Positions 1 to 6,725 of a stretch of DNA of 31,526 bases are shown one piece after another. The DNA comes from a virus, in the IMG/VR virus record IMGVR_UViG_3300042323_000521, positions 1-31,526 of that record. The stretch is one strand, 5' to 3'. Positions within the stretch are counted from its first letter, which is position 1; each line of letters opens with the position of its first letter. Both the position numbers and the translations under genes were made by a program. The notes beneath the pieces are model-generated. The model was given only the letters and a program-made list of their open reading frames with translations, had not been told where the DNA came from and searched no databases.

Positions 1-1
1 A

Positions 2-319
2 ATGTACTCTGATTTTCCGGTCAGCGACATTTCGACCCTCCACAAAATTGGCGGGTCGTTTACTTACGGCACACGTTACAATCTGTTTGCGTTGCTTGCC
101 GTTTGCCCTGAGGATGACGATGATGGCGATAGCGGCGGCTACAACGCTCCCGCTCCTGCCGCAGCGCAGCTTCCAGGCTTGCCTGGTGGCGTGCAATCCT
201 GGCCTGCTCCTGGTCAGCAAGTGCAGGCGCCGCCTCAGAACTGGCTGCCGCAACATTCTCAGCCGCCAATGGCGGCGATGCCAGTTAATCCTGTCCAACC
301 TCTCCCCGTCCTTCAATGA
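2..319 (+). CDS. ERF-family single-strand annealing protein (C-terminal part, cut by window edge)
   Basis: The frame is open at the left edge, so the true start lies outside the window. The visible start contains GGSFTYGTRYNLFALLAV followed by an acidic DDDDGD run, which is the typical C-terminal signature of ERF-type phage recombinases (a Gly-Ser-x-Thr-Tyr-Gly-x-Arg-Tyr stretch, then an Asp-rich patch). Members anneal complementary single strands during phage recombination and genome circularisation. About 60 residues rich in Pro, Gln and Ala follow and look disordered. The stop overlaps the next start as ATGA, so the two are translationally coupled. The PD-(D/E)XK nuclease two genes on is the usual partner of such an annealing protein. 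The core fold is not visible, so RecT or Rad52-like alternatives are excluded only by the motif. Confidence 0.8.
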   Translation: MYSDFPVSDISTLHKIGGSFTYGTRYNLFALLAVCPEDDDDGDSGGYNAPAPAAAQLPGLPGGVQSWPAPGQQVQAPPQNWLPQHSQPPMAAMPVNPVQPLPVLQ

Positions 320-1005
320 CCTTTTCCCAACCCCAGCAACAGGCGCAGTACCGCCCAAACCGAACGGCGCTATGGGTCAATGATCGCAAGAATGCCGCTA
401 ACCAGCCTGACTACAAAGGCAACTTGGAGCTTTCTTATGCTTTAGTCCAGGAGCTGCTGGCTGCATTTAATGCCGGCCAGTACACGCAGGATCGCGGCGG
501 TCAGCCTTGCATTAAGCTGGACATTGCGCTTTACGCGCAACAGGTAACGCCTGGCGATAAAAAGCCGATCCTTTCGGGTCAGCTTTCTACTTTGGGCGAA
601 ACCCAGCACAGCGCTGCTGCACGCCAGCAGGCTGCGCAACAGTACCAGCAGGCGCAGGTACCGCAACAGGTTCAGCCTCAGCCACAGCAGCAGCCTCAGT
701 GGCCCCAGCAGCCACAACCACAGCCCCAGCCCGCTCCTGCTCAGCCACAGCCGGCCCCCGGCCAGCTCTACGGCTCTCAGCCGCAGTACGGGAGCCCGCA
801 GCCGATGCAGCCACAGCAGGCGCCCGATGGCTGGCCTGCCCATGTGCCGGTGCCCGCTGGTTTCGCCGCGCCACAGCAGCCTGTCGCTCCTCCAGCGCCG
901 GTTCAGCCGATGCCTGGCGCGATCCATGGCCAGCCGCCCGCCGGCCCGCCACAGCCGCAGTACGCGCCTACTGGCCTTGCTCCCGTTCTCCCACAAAACT
1001 TCTGA
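316..1005 (+). CDS. Pro/Gln-rich recombination-module protein of unknown function
   Basis: This 229-residue protein starts by ATGA overlap with the annealing-protein gene and its stop overlaps the start of the nuclease gene by one base (TGATG), so it belongs to that operon. Residues 1-90 look folded and carry TALWVNDRKNAANQPDYKG near the N-terminus, a pattern (LW.N.rK....pDYkG) seen in short phage and plasmid proteins of unknown function. Residues from about 95 to the end are dominated by Gln, Pro and Ala and are probably disordered, like the tails of single-stranded-DNA-binding proteins. A role as a DNA-binding helper of the annealing protein is inferred from position only. I do not recognise a characterised family. 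Confidence 0.72.
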   Translation: MTFSQPQQQAQYRPNRTALWVNDRKNAANQPDYKGNLELSYALVQELLAAFNAGQYTQDRGGQPCIKLDIALYAQQVTPGDKKPILSGQLSTLGETQHSAAARQQAAQQYQQAQVPQQVQPQPQQQPQWPQQPQPQPQPAPAQPQPAPGQLYGSQPQYGSPQPMQPQQAPDGWPAHVPVPAGFAAPQQPVAPPAPVQPMPGAIHGQPPAGPPQPQYAPTGLAPVLPQNF

Positions 1006-1895
1006 TGTTTGAACTTCGCTTACTCCCGGCTCAGCCGGGAGTTTTTTTTAGGGAAGAAGACCACAAGTATTTTTATACGGGTGAACCGTATATCGAAGTA
1101 CCGTCGTCTTCGCGCATTATCGCATTGGCCGGCGGCAAGGATTTTGACAAGACGCGATGGCGTCAATCACTGCTGCGCAAAGGGCTTAGCGAATCTGGCG
1201 CTGAGTATTTTATGGAGCGCGTAAGAGATATTCGCGCTGATGTTGGCACAAGGTTTCATGGCATGGCCGGCTTATCGCTTGGCTCTTTTGAGCAGAAAGA
1301 AGTAGCGCCGGAATGCCCTAAAGACGTAGAAGCCGCCGCGATACATAAGCTATGGCTCAAAAGCGTCCTTCCCCGTATCGGGAAGGTCTATGTTATCGAA
1401 GAACCGATGATCCACCCTGGCGGCTGCTATGGCTTGACGCCTGATCTTGTTGCTGAAGTTGACGGCATTGTGACTATGTGCGACTGGAAAAGCAATCAAG
1501 CCGAGCACTACACCGAACGCTATCAGCGACTTTCCGATTACGCTCCAGACGACGAAATCCTGCGTGGCATTTGTGCGCATCTTGCTAATGCTGACTACAA
1601 CGCTGGCAAGGTCAAGGAGGTAACTGCTCGCGTGCGTGATGGCTGGCAAATGCAACAAGGCAGTTACGCTTTCGGCGTTGAAGCAATTCATGGCTTGCGC
1701 GTAGAGCGTGGTATCAATTTTATGCTATCGGTCGATGGTGTCAAGGAGCATACCTGGAACCGGCCTGATCTTGACCAGGGATGGCTCCAGTTCGCTGGCG
1801 GCCTGTTACTGCATCACCAACGATCGGTGATGGCTGGTGGCCATGCTGTCTTCCGATCTGCGCTTAACGCGCTTTTTCCGTTGATGCGTGCCTGA
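1005..1895 (+). CDS. PD-(D/E)XK exonuclease of the phage recombination module
   Basis: This 296-residue protein carries the full nuclease signature: GTRFH with His85, VIEEP with Glu132/133, PDLVAEVD with Asp147, and DWK with Asp160 and Lys162. That is the H...E...D...DxK arrangement of RecB/lambda-exonuclease-like PD-(D/E)XK enzymes. Such enzymes resect double-stranded ends so that an annealing protein, here the ERF protein, can load on the single strand. The ATG at 1005 overlaps the upstream stop by one base and gives the N-terminus MFELRLLPAQPGVFF; the same frame runs open further upstream, but that part only shadows the preceding gene. A terminator-like hairpin lies within codons 6-15. The C-terminal 100 residues match nothing I recognise beyond a possible Q-x3-Y helix (QQGSY). 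Confidence 0.82.
   Translation: MFELRLLPAQPGVFFREEDHKYFYTGEPYIEVPSSSRIIALAGGKDFDKTRWRQSLLRKGLSESGAEYFMERVRDIRADVGTRFHGMAGLSLGSFEQKEVAPECPKDVEAAAIHKLWLKSVLPRIGKVYVIEEPMIHPGGCYGLTPDLVAEVDGIVTMCDWKSNQAEHYTERYQRLSDYAPDDEILRGICAHLANADYNAGKVKEVTARVRDGWQMQQGSYAFGVEAIHGLRVERGINFMLSVDGVKEHTWNRPDLDQGWLQFAGGLLLHHQRSVMAGGHAVFRSALNALFPLMRA
1022..1049 (+). terminator. Intrinsic terminator-like hairpin inside the nuclease reading frame
   Basis: A perfect 9-bp stem ACTCCCGGC / GCCGGGAGT with a TCA loop (1022-1042) ends in a run of eight T (1042-1049). This is a textbook intrinsic terminator on the + strand, but it lies 17 to 44 bases inside the nuclease gene. It may terminate transcripts of the two upstream genes when ribosomes are scarce, or act as an attenuator relieved by translation across it. 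Confidence 0.7.
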
Positions 1896-1909
1896 TTGCG
1901 TGGTATGCT
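1881..1909 (+). promoter_or_regulatory. Promoter of the cyAbrB-like gene
   Basis: TTGATG (1881-1886) and TATGCT (1904-1909) are separated by 17 bases, and the -10 box is preceded by TG (TGGTATGCT), an extended -10. It lies in the last codons of the nuclease gene. The expected transcript start near 1916 sits about 17 bases upstream of the ATG at 1933, which also supports that start over the in-frame codon at 1888. Confidence 0.6.
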
Positions 1910-1932
1910 TTTCAGGTATCGCATTCATCCCA

Positions 1933-2541
1933 ATGCCCACCAAAACCAAAACCGCTGCTCCCGAACCTGTCCTTGAGGAGCCCATCGAAACCCAAGACCC
2001 TGAAGAGGGGCTGGAGGACTTTGGCGATCTGATGGCCGATGGCGCATCTATCACTGAAGCCGCCGAGCCCGCTGAAGCTGCCACTGGGCCCGTCGAGCCT
2101 GTTGCTCGACTTGTTGGCGCTGAACTGCTCGCCTTCCATAACGAGCAAAAGGCAGCCGGTCGCAGTCACACTGAGATTGCTTTCGACGCCGGTTACCAGA
2201 CCGTCACTAAAACCGGGCAGGAGCGAGTGATGGTCGCGCAATTCAACAAAGCGCTTTTGGAGGCGCAGGGAATTGAAACTGGCGGCGGTCCTACTGGTCC
2301 CGGTCGTTCCCATGCCGGCGAAACCAAGGCTCGCGTTAGCGGTCAAGGCATCTTGTTGGTATCGCAACTGGCGACCCGCAAGATTGGCGCCAAAGTGGGC
2401 GAGGTGTTTGATGTCAGCTATCCCGAGGGTGGCTGCATTCTTCTTACGCCTACTGGCGTCGTGGAGCCCGTCAGGCCACGCAAGAGCGAGCCTGTCGAGC
2501 AGCCTGGCACGCCTCTTTTGGACGGGGCTCAGGCCGCCTGA
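1933..2541 (+). CDS. cyAbrB-like transcriptional regulator
   Basis: This 202-residue protein opens with about 55 acidic, probably disordered residues. Residues 62-115 contain HTEIAFDAGYQTVTKTGQER followed by VMVAQFNKALLEAQG, the pattern of cyanobacterial AbrB-like proteins (typically CGYyTvtknGqtRvn..dFy.ALLaAKG). Residues about 135-172 (GQGILLVSQLATRKIGAKVG, then EVFDVSYPEGGCILLTP) match the C-terminal half of that family. Cellular cyAbrB proteins bind DNA and help control nitrogen, carbon and redox genes. In a phage the likely roles are autoregulation, early/late switching or interference with host regulation; none of these can be decided from sequence. The acidic N-terminal extension is longer than I remember for host copies. 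The start at 1933 is chosen because it falls just downstream of a good promoter. A bidirectional terminator follows the gene. Confidence 0.75.
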   Translation: MPTKTKTAAPEPVLEEPIETQDPEEGLEDFGDLMADGASITEAAEPAEAATGPVEPVARLVGAELLAFHNEQKAAGRSHTEIAFDAGYQTVTKTGQERVMVAQFNKALLEAQGIETGGGPTGPGRSHAGETKARVSGQGILLVSQLATRKIGAKVGEVFDVSYPEGGCILLTPTGVVEPVRPRKSEPVEQPGTPLLDGAQAA

Positions 2542-2586
2542 GCTGGCATTGATGGAGGCGCCTGATCAAGGTGCCTCTATCAGCAT

Positions 2587-2622
2587 AAAAAAGAGCGCGT
2601 GTAGCAATACACGCGCTTTTTT
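2587..2622. terminator. Bidirectional intrinsic terminator between convergent blocks
   Basis: A 10-bp perfect stem AGCGCGTGTA / TACACGCGCT with a GCAA loop is flanked by six A on the left (2587-2592) and a run of T on the right (2617-2622). It can therefore terminate transcripts arriving from either side. It sits between the stop of the cyAbrB-like gene (+) and the stop of the endolysin gene (-), exactly where the rightward early and leftward late transcripts converge. Confidence 0.88.
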
Positions 2623-2643
2623 GCTTTGTGCGTTGGTGTGTTT

Positions 2644-3375
2644 TCACACAAGAAAACGATGTACCCACATTCCGCCTTTGGCTGTATCGACAATGCCGGA
2701 ATCGTAGATCCGCTTAGCATTGAGACTGCCGGCACCAGCAACGCAAGTAGCGTAAATTAGCCGATCGCTGTAGAAACCATCGTAAAACTTGCTCGCTTTG
2801 TCGTAGAACCATTTGACTGCATTAAACTCTGACCACGGATCTTTCACGTTTAGGTCATGGCGATTACTTGTAGCCCTAGCCTTTAAGCCATCGAGACAAA
2901 TAACGTGGCCGCTGCCAGTGAACCAGCCGTGAGTAATCAAGAACTCGCCAGCTTTTAGCCATTCGTAAACTTGCGCCAGGCTTGCGTTGCCTTCATATTT
3001 ATACGGTCTCCCGTAAGCGCGAATCACGCTACTCATTACGGCAGGACTACCCGCTTCACCTTGCGCCAACAGGTTGCGCCTGATTTTCATTACGTCTGAA
3101 TCGCCTACTGCCATGCCAATGCAAGTGGCTTGGCATGTATAAGCATCAGGCTGGCTAAGGTTTAGCGCTTTAATTTTTGTTACCCATTCACTATGTTGCG
3201 CTGGCGTGAGCGGTGGCTGTTTGACTGGTACGGCATTGTTCCAAATGCTTCCCAGCCTGCCATCAGTATCCAGACTGCCGGCAGGCAGTGCGCGTTCAAC
3301 TGCATTCCAGAATGCAGCATGATGCGGCAGATCGAAGTTGGTGTGCTCGACAAATGATCGAATGGATCGTGTCAT
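2644..3375 (-). CDS. Putative endolysin, C39-like papain-fold peptidase
   Basis: This 243-residue protein contains QPDAYTCQATCIGM (Gln75, Cys81), GSGHVICLDG (His157) and NVKDPWSEF (Asp179). This is the Gln..Cys...His...Asp order of C39-like papain-fold peptidases, with Gln75 six residues before the nucleophile as the expected oxyanion residue. It directly follows a holin-like gene with an ATGA overlap, so it is most likely the enzyme that cuts cell-wall peptide bonds at lysis. No signal peptide is present, in keeping with holin-dependent release. The C-terminal 60 residues could hold a wall-binding part, but I recognise none. The alternative is a virion-associated or processing peptidase. It is the last gene of the leftward late block. 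Confidence 0.7.
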   Translation of the reverse strand: MTRSIRSFVEHTNFDLPHHAAFWNAVERALPAGSLDTDGRLGSIWNNAVPVKQPPLTPAQHSEWVTKIKALNLSQPDAYTCQATCIGMAVGDSDVMKIRRNLLAQGEAGSPAVMSSVIRAYGRPYKYEGNASLAQVYEWLKAGEFLITHGWFTGSGHVICLDGLKARATSNRHDLNVKDPWSEFNAVKWFYDKASKFYDGFYSDRLIYATCVAGAGSLNAKRIYDSGIVDTAKGGMWVHRFLV

Positions 3376-3689
3376 GGCTGGTTGTCGTCGCGGAGATCGG
3401 GGTTTAGCGTCCAGTAGCCTTCTTTGTATTTATCTGCTTTCTCTTTTTCTTTGCCGGCGGTGCCGACAATGTAGCCTAGCACTACGCCAGCGCTTAGCGG
3501 GCCACCGGCTCCCATGCCTGCGATTGCGAGCCCCTTGTCCCAGCACTGGTCAACTTCTCCGCCGGCAGCTCGACACTCGCTGATGTACTGGCGCCCTGAG
3601 ACAGCGAGCGCAACTAGCACTGCCGCCGCACTGATAAGTCCGATGATTGCTTTTACGTCAGTGTTAATTTTGGAGTTGGCTTGTGTCAT
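3372..3689 (-). CDS. Putative holin (two membrane segments)
   Basis: This 105-residue protein has two hydrophobic segments, about residues 13-31 (AIIGLISAAAVLVALAVSG) and 54-76 (glycine- and alanine-rich, ending in GYIVGTAG), joined by a short polar loop with two Cys. A charged Lys/Glu-rich tail follows (KEKEKADKYKEG). Size, topology and the ATGA overlap with the endolysin gene fit a holin that opens the inner membrane for the lytic enzyme. The sequence does not match a named holin family that I can recall, so the call rests on topology and position. Confidence 0.65.
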   Translation of the reverse strand: MTQANSKINTDVKAIIGLISAAAVLVALAVSGRQYISECRAAGGEVDQCWDKGLAIAGMGAGGPLSAGVVLGYIVGTAGKEKEKADKYKEGYWTLNPDLRDDNQP

Positions 3690-3716
3690 GGCTGGGTCAA
3701 GGGGGATGGTGGCGGG

Positions 3717-4664
3717 TCAGACTGTTGGGGCGGCTGACTTGTAGGGGTGGCCTGCAACCAGCCTGTCCTGTAGATCCCATCCCGCCACCGGGCCGGCGGC
3801 GTAGCCCTCTGCCAGCAGAATAGTGTCCTGGGTAGTGCCAGGCGGCAAAATGCTAAGCATGAATACCTCCCCGACCAGCGGGAATGCATTGCCGCCAGTT
3901 GCCCCTATTTGCAACGGATGCGTAGCGTTTGCCGCAGAGGCGGCATTTGTGAAGGTATTATTTTTGATTTCTGTACCGTTGATGCGGAGTATTGATCTAT
4001 CCGCTGGAAGAAATGCAGCAGGGTTGGATGTATGCACAATTATTACAGGTGTATTTACTGGGTGCGCATTATCCGCTGATGCGTTTTGCGCTGTAGGCTG
4101 GTTGGAAACACCGCGAACAATTTGGGCAAGTGCCGAGTTGTTTTTGTTAGCGCTCAGCCTGTCGTCAAAACCCAGGGCGAAGCCATGGTTTAGTGTTCCA
4201 AAGGCACTGTTCCCTAACAAGCCGTGAAAAGCGTTGGGGTTGCTGTTGGTTCCAGCTCTCCACACGGCAACCACCGTTGAACCGGCTCCGGCTGCTGTGT
4301 GGAGCATATTAAATACTGATGCCAGACCCGCAAAGGTAAGCCATTGCGTGCCGCTAAAAGTAAGGCTCGCTTTACCATTTAGCGCATTCGGTGTGATTGT
4401 TGGCCGACTCCCGGCGGCGCCGTCAAATGCCCGGCCGTTGTTCTTGAAGTCTCGTATCTGAGCTACAGCGCTAGATGCGATCGTGATAGTGCTCGCCTCG
4501 TTCGGCAGCAGCAGCAACTCAGTGGCCGTGTTCGCGAGAGTCCATGGCACGCTATCTGGCCTTTTTCGATACGGGCCAATCACAGGAAACCTCCTTTTGT
4601 TTGGTCGGTTAAACGTAGCAGGCTGCCATGGCGGCGGGAGTCTCCGTCCATTACTCGACACCAT
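3717..4664 (-). CDS. Tail/virion protein with concanavalin-like lectin fold
   Basis: This 315-residue protein starts at ATG 4664, overlapping the upstream gene by 14 bases; a further in-frame ATG at 4703 would deepen the overlap and is less likely. After a Pro/Arg-rich N-terminus, residues about 40-300 read as a beta-sandwich pattern: an RDFKNNGRAFDGA segment, then RPTITPNALNGKASLTFSG, then TVVAVWRA, HGLLGN, LRINGTEI and a late GEVFMLSIL. This resembles LamG/concanavalin-like domains in phage fibres, which bind sugars. Placed between fibre-type genes and the lysis pair, it is probably a receptor-binding or accessory tail protein. The carbohydrate target cannot be predicted. Confidence 0.6.
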   Translation of the reverse strand: MVSSNGRRLPPPWQPATFNRPNKRRFPVIGPYRKRPDSVPWTLANTATELLLLPNEASTITIASSAVAQIRDFKNNGRAFDGAAGSRPTITPNALNGKASLTFSGTQWLTFAGLASVFNMLHTAAGAGSTVVAVWRAGTNSNPNAFHGLLGNSAFGTLNHGFALGFDDRLSANKNNSALAQIVRGVSNQPTAQNASADNAHPVNTPVIIVHTSNPAAFLPADRSILRINGTEIKNNTFTNAASAANATHPLQIGATGGNAFPLVGEVFMLSILPPGTTQDTILLAEGYAAGPVAGWDLQDRLVAGHPYKSAAPTV

Positions 4665-5343
4665 CAACCCAGCCACTTGCGTCCGTTGCCCACATCCTGG
4701 CAAAGTCGATATGGTTGGGCGAAGTAATAACCTGCCCGTTTGCGTCTAGCTCAAGGTCGCCGTTTTCGTCGATCCGCAGTTCATTGATTTCTTGATTTAA
4801 CTCTTCCAGCCTCTCTCTATTGTGCCACAACGCCGCCTGTATTCGGCCCTCTTTTTCAACAATCGCAACAAAAAGCTCTACGCTTCCAATCGCTGGATCC
4901 CCTGCTCCAGGAGAGGCGAGCATTCTCTCTGCGTGGGCTAGCATTTTTTCGTATGTTGGATCTTGTGGATACACCTTTGCTTGCGCTTGATTGAAATACT
5001 GGAGAGCGTTAGCTTTTAGGTCCGCTTTCGGCAGCAGGTGAAGCGTCTGCACTGTTTTGAAAATCCCCTGGGGGTGCCCCGTTGGAGGATTTGGGACAAA
5101 CCGCTCCAGGACTTGCTCGGTTCTGACGTAGAACTTCTGGGCGTCATACTCTACGCCAGCAAATGGCACTATTTCAAAATACTCGTAAGGCTGTTTATGC
5201 ACGAAGCCATCGCCAGCCGGCCACTTTTCTCCTCTTGTGTCGCGCACGACGCCATTAGACTCTGCGGCTACAAACCTTTTGATGCTGTCCCCGGTAAGAT
5301 TGTCGAACTCGACGCCGGTAGTTGGATTGGTGAGGATTTCCAT
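4651..5343 (-). CDS. Uncharacterised tail-region protein with helical C-terminal half
   Basis: This 230-residue protein is placed in the tail-fibre cluster by its position. I recognise no family. Residues 1-100 are mixed beta (EILTNPTTGVEFDNLTGD, then VPFAGVEYD and an FKTVQTLHLLPK strand region). Residues about 105-190 are helical and charged (EKMLAHAERMLASPG, then EKEGRIQAALWHNRERLEEL). The C-terminus is acidic with repeated Asp/Glu (RIDENGDLELDANG). The ATG at 5343 is chosen, two bases after the upstream stop; a TTG at 5349 in the same frame would give a four-base overlap and is a possible alternative. It may be a fibre assembly chaperone or a structural component. Confidence 0.55.
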   Translation of the reverse strand: MEILTNPTTGVEFDNLTGDSIKRFVAAESNGVVRDTRGEKWPAGDGFVHKQPYEYFEIVPFAGVEYDAQKFYVRTEQVLERFVPNPPTGHPQGIFKTVQTLHLLPKADLKANALQYFNQAQAKVYPQDPTYEKMLAHAERMLASPGAGDPAIGSVELFVAIVEKEGRIQAALWHNRERLEELNQEINELRIDENGDLELDANGQVITSPNHIDFARMWATDASGWVDGVE

Positions 5344-5345
5344 GA

Positions 5346-5912
5346 TCAAGGATACTCCAGAATGAAGGTCAAAGTGTGGCCGGACGATCCTGTGCCGTGT
5401 GACGTATAGTCAAAGCCCAGGAAATCTCCAGGAGATCCAGAGATTGTGCCCCCATTGATACTGGCCGTTGCGTTCACAGTATGAACCGCTGGCGCAAGAG
5501 ATACTGTGTTGCCGGCAGTGGCGAGGATGTTCGTCTTGGTGCCGACAGACGTAGTGCCAGCGCCTGTGCGGATATATGGCCGCGCATCGCTTGCGCTTGC
5601 GGTAGCCATTGCAGTAGGCGCGCAGTTCCACCAAACGCCCAGCACAGTAAAGGCTCGATCTAGTCGAACTTCGTCTTTTTGGTTACCAGTCGCAATTCCA
5701 GTTTCGCCTATATTTGAACCTCTTAACTTGACGATCTCGCCTGGCACTAATTTGCCATCCTTGAGCACTAAGCCTCCGCTAACTGTTCCTTCTTCCACGC
5801 TGCCAACTCCTGCTGTGGTGCGAAGCAGGATGCGACTCGTGTTCATTGTCGCCCCAAGCCCCGTAAGGAGCTGCTGGGCAAGCTCGATTGGTGCCAGGAA
5901 CTTTCGTGTCAT
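5346..5912 (-). CDS. Tail fibre or appendage protein with MxRKF N-terminus
   Basis: This 188-residue protein begins MTRKFLAPIELAQQLL, similar to the N-terminus of its upstream neighbour (MARKFFTDIDMQS), which suggests a shared attachment motif. The rest is rich in Thr, Ser, Gly and Ala with alternating hydrophobics (TSVGTKTNILATAGNTVSL, then VNATASINGGTISGSPGD), typical of a trimeric beta-structured fibre. It starts with a one-base overlap (TGATG) with the gene before it. No receptor-binding family can be named; position and composition support a distal tail or fibre role. Confidence 0.6.
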   Translation of the reverse strand: MTRKFLAPIELAQQLLTGLGATMNTSRILLRTTAGVGSVEEGTVSGGLVLKDGKLVPGEIVKLRGSNIGETGIATGNQKDEVRLDRAFTVLGVWWNCAPTAMATASASDARPYIRTGAGTTSVGTKTNILATAGNTVSLAPAVHTVNATASINGGTISGSPGDFLGFDYTSHGTGSSGHTLTFILEYP

Positions 5913-6706
5913 CAGCCGATCACTACAACGCGATAGGCATTGCTTGTAATTACTGAAGCAAATACCAGCGTGATAGCATTAACAGAAGTGCGCTGCACAT
6001 CGACTTCCACATCGTCGTATTCACCGCTATTCGGAAAAACGCGCACGATTACATCGCGGGTATTGAGGTTGTGCGTTACCGTGTAAGTGGCAGCGCTGCC
6101 GTCGCCAATGTTGCCAGATACTTTTTTAATTAGTCCTGAGTAGTTCTTCAGCTTGAGTGCAGTAATAATGCGGCTGTCGTCCGTTCCCGCGTCAGCTTCG
6201 GCTTGCGTCGCAATTTCAGCGATGCCGGCGGTAGTTTCGCTTGCACTTGGCGCACTGGTGCCGAATGGAATCCACGTAATTGCGGTAACGCCAATGGTGC
6301 CATTAACCGCCGTTTGCCTCCAGGTAGTTTGCGCGTTAGTAGTGCCTTCGTCAATACTAACAACCGCCGACTCAAGCTCATCAAAGGTATTGGCATCAAG
6401 CGCCCGCGTCATTGGGGTGGCCGCACCATTCCAAACGTAAATGCCGTTTTCAGTGGCAAGCGTTTGATCTCCCAGCAGCACTCGATCTTGAGACGCAAAC
6501 GTTACGCCATTCAATGCAGCACCAGGAGCCGCTATGTTTACGTTTCCTGTGCTTTTGACACGAACGTTGTCTTTCGTAGCAAGCCCTTCGATTGCTGCAT
6601 TGAGCTGCGAAAGATTGACAGCATCACCAGCAGCCGTGCCGGCAGGAAGATTGACGATCTTCGACACCGACTGCATGTCGATGTCAGTGAAAAACTTGCG
6701 GGCCAT
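5912..6706 (-). CDS. Tail fibre protein
   Basis: This 264-residue protein has a fibre-type middle segment, ETTAGIAEIATQAEADAGTD followed by DSRIITALKLKNY, matching the short phage fibre repeat (gi.elAtqaEa..GtDd.r.itp.kl). Before it lies a NENGIYVW-like stretch (LATENGIYVWNGAATPM) seen in many phage fibres, and the N-terminus has a short NLSQLNAAIEGLA trimer-like helix. The C-terminal domain after residue 190 contains YTVTHNLNTRDVIVRVFPN, a beta-sandwich tip pattern. It probably forms part of the host-recognition apparatus. The N-terminal MARKFF motif is shared with the next gene. Confidence 0.75.
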   Translation of the reverse strand: MARKFFTDIDMQSVSKIVNLPAGTAAGDAVNLSQLNAAIEGLATKDNVRVKSTGNVNIAAPGAALNGVTFASQDRVLLGDQTLATENGIYVWNGAATPMTRALDANTFDELESAVVSIDEGTTNAQTTWRQTAVNGTIGVTAITWIPFGTSAPSASETTAGIAEIATQAEADAGTDDSRIITALKLKNYSGLIKKVSGNIGDGSAATYTVTHNLNTRDVIVRVFPNSGEYDDVEVDVQRTSVNAITLVFASVITSNAYRVVVIG

Positions 6707-6725
6707 GAAAGTCCTCGGTGGTGGG

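Noticed and set aside
442-996. Open frame of 184 codons on the - strand opposite the Pro/Gln-rich gene
   Set aside because: It mirrors the CAG/CCG-rich coding sequence of the + strand gene; Arg/Leu-rich low-complexity text with no start context.
699-1004. N-terminal extension of the exonuclease frame
   Set aside because: Ala/Arg/Pro-rich text shadows the Pro/Gln-rich gene; the ATG at 1005 overlaps the upstream stop and begins the conserved part.
1888-1932. Earlier start of the cyAbrB-like protein
   Set aside because: It lies upstream of or on the -10 box at 1904; ATG 1933 is properly placed after the predicted transcript start.
5344-5349. TTG start two codons before the chosen ATG of the 230-residue gene
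   Set aside because: Possible, but the ATG follows the upstream stop directly and is the stronger codon.
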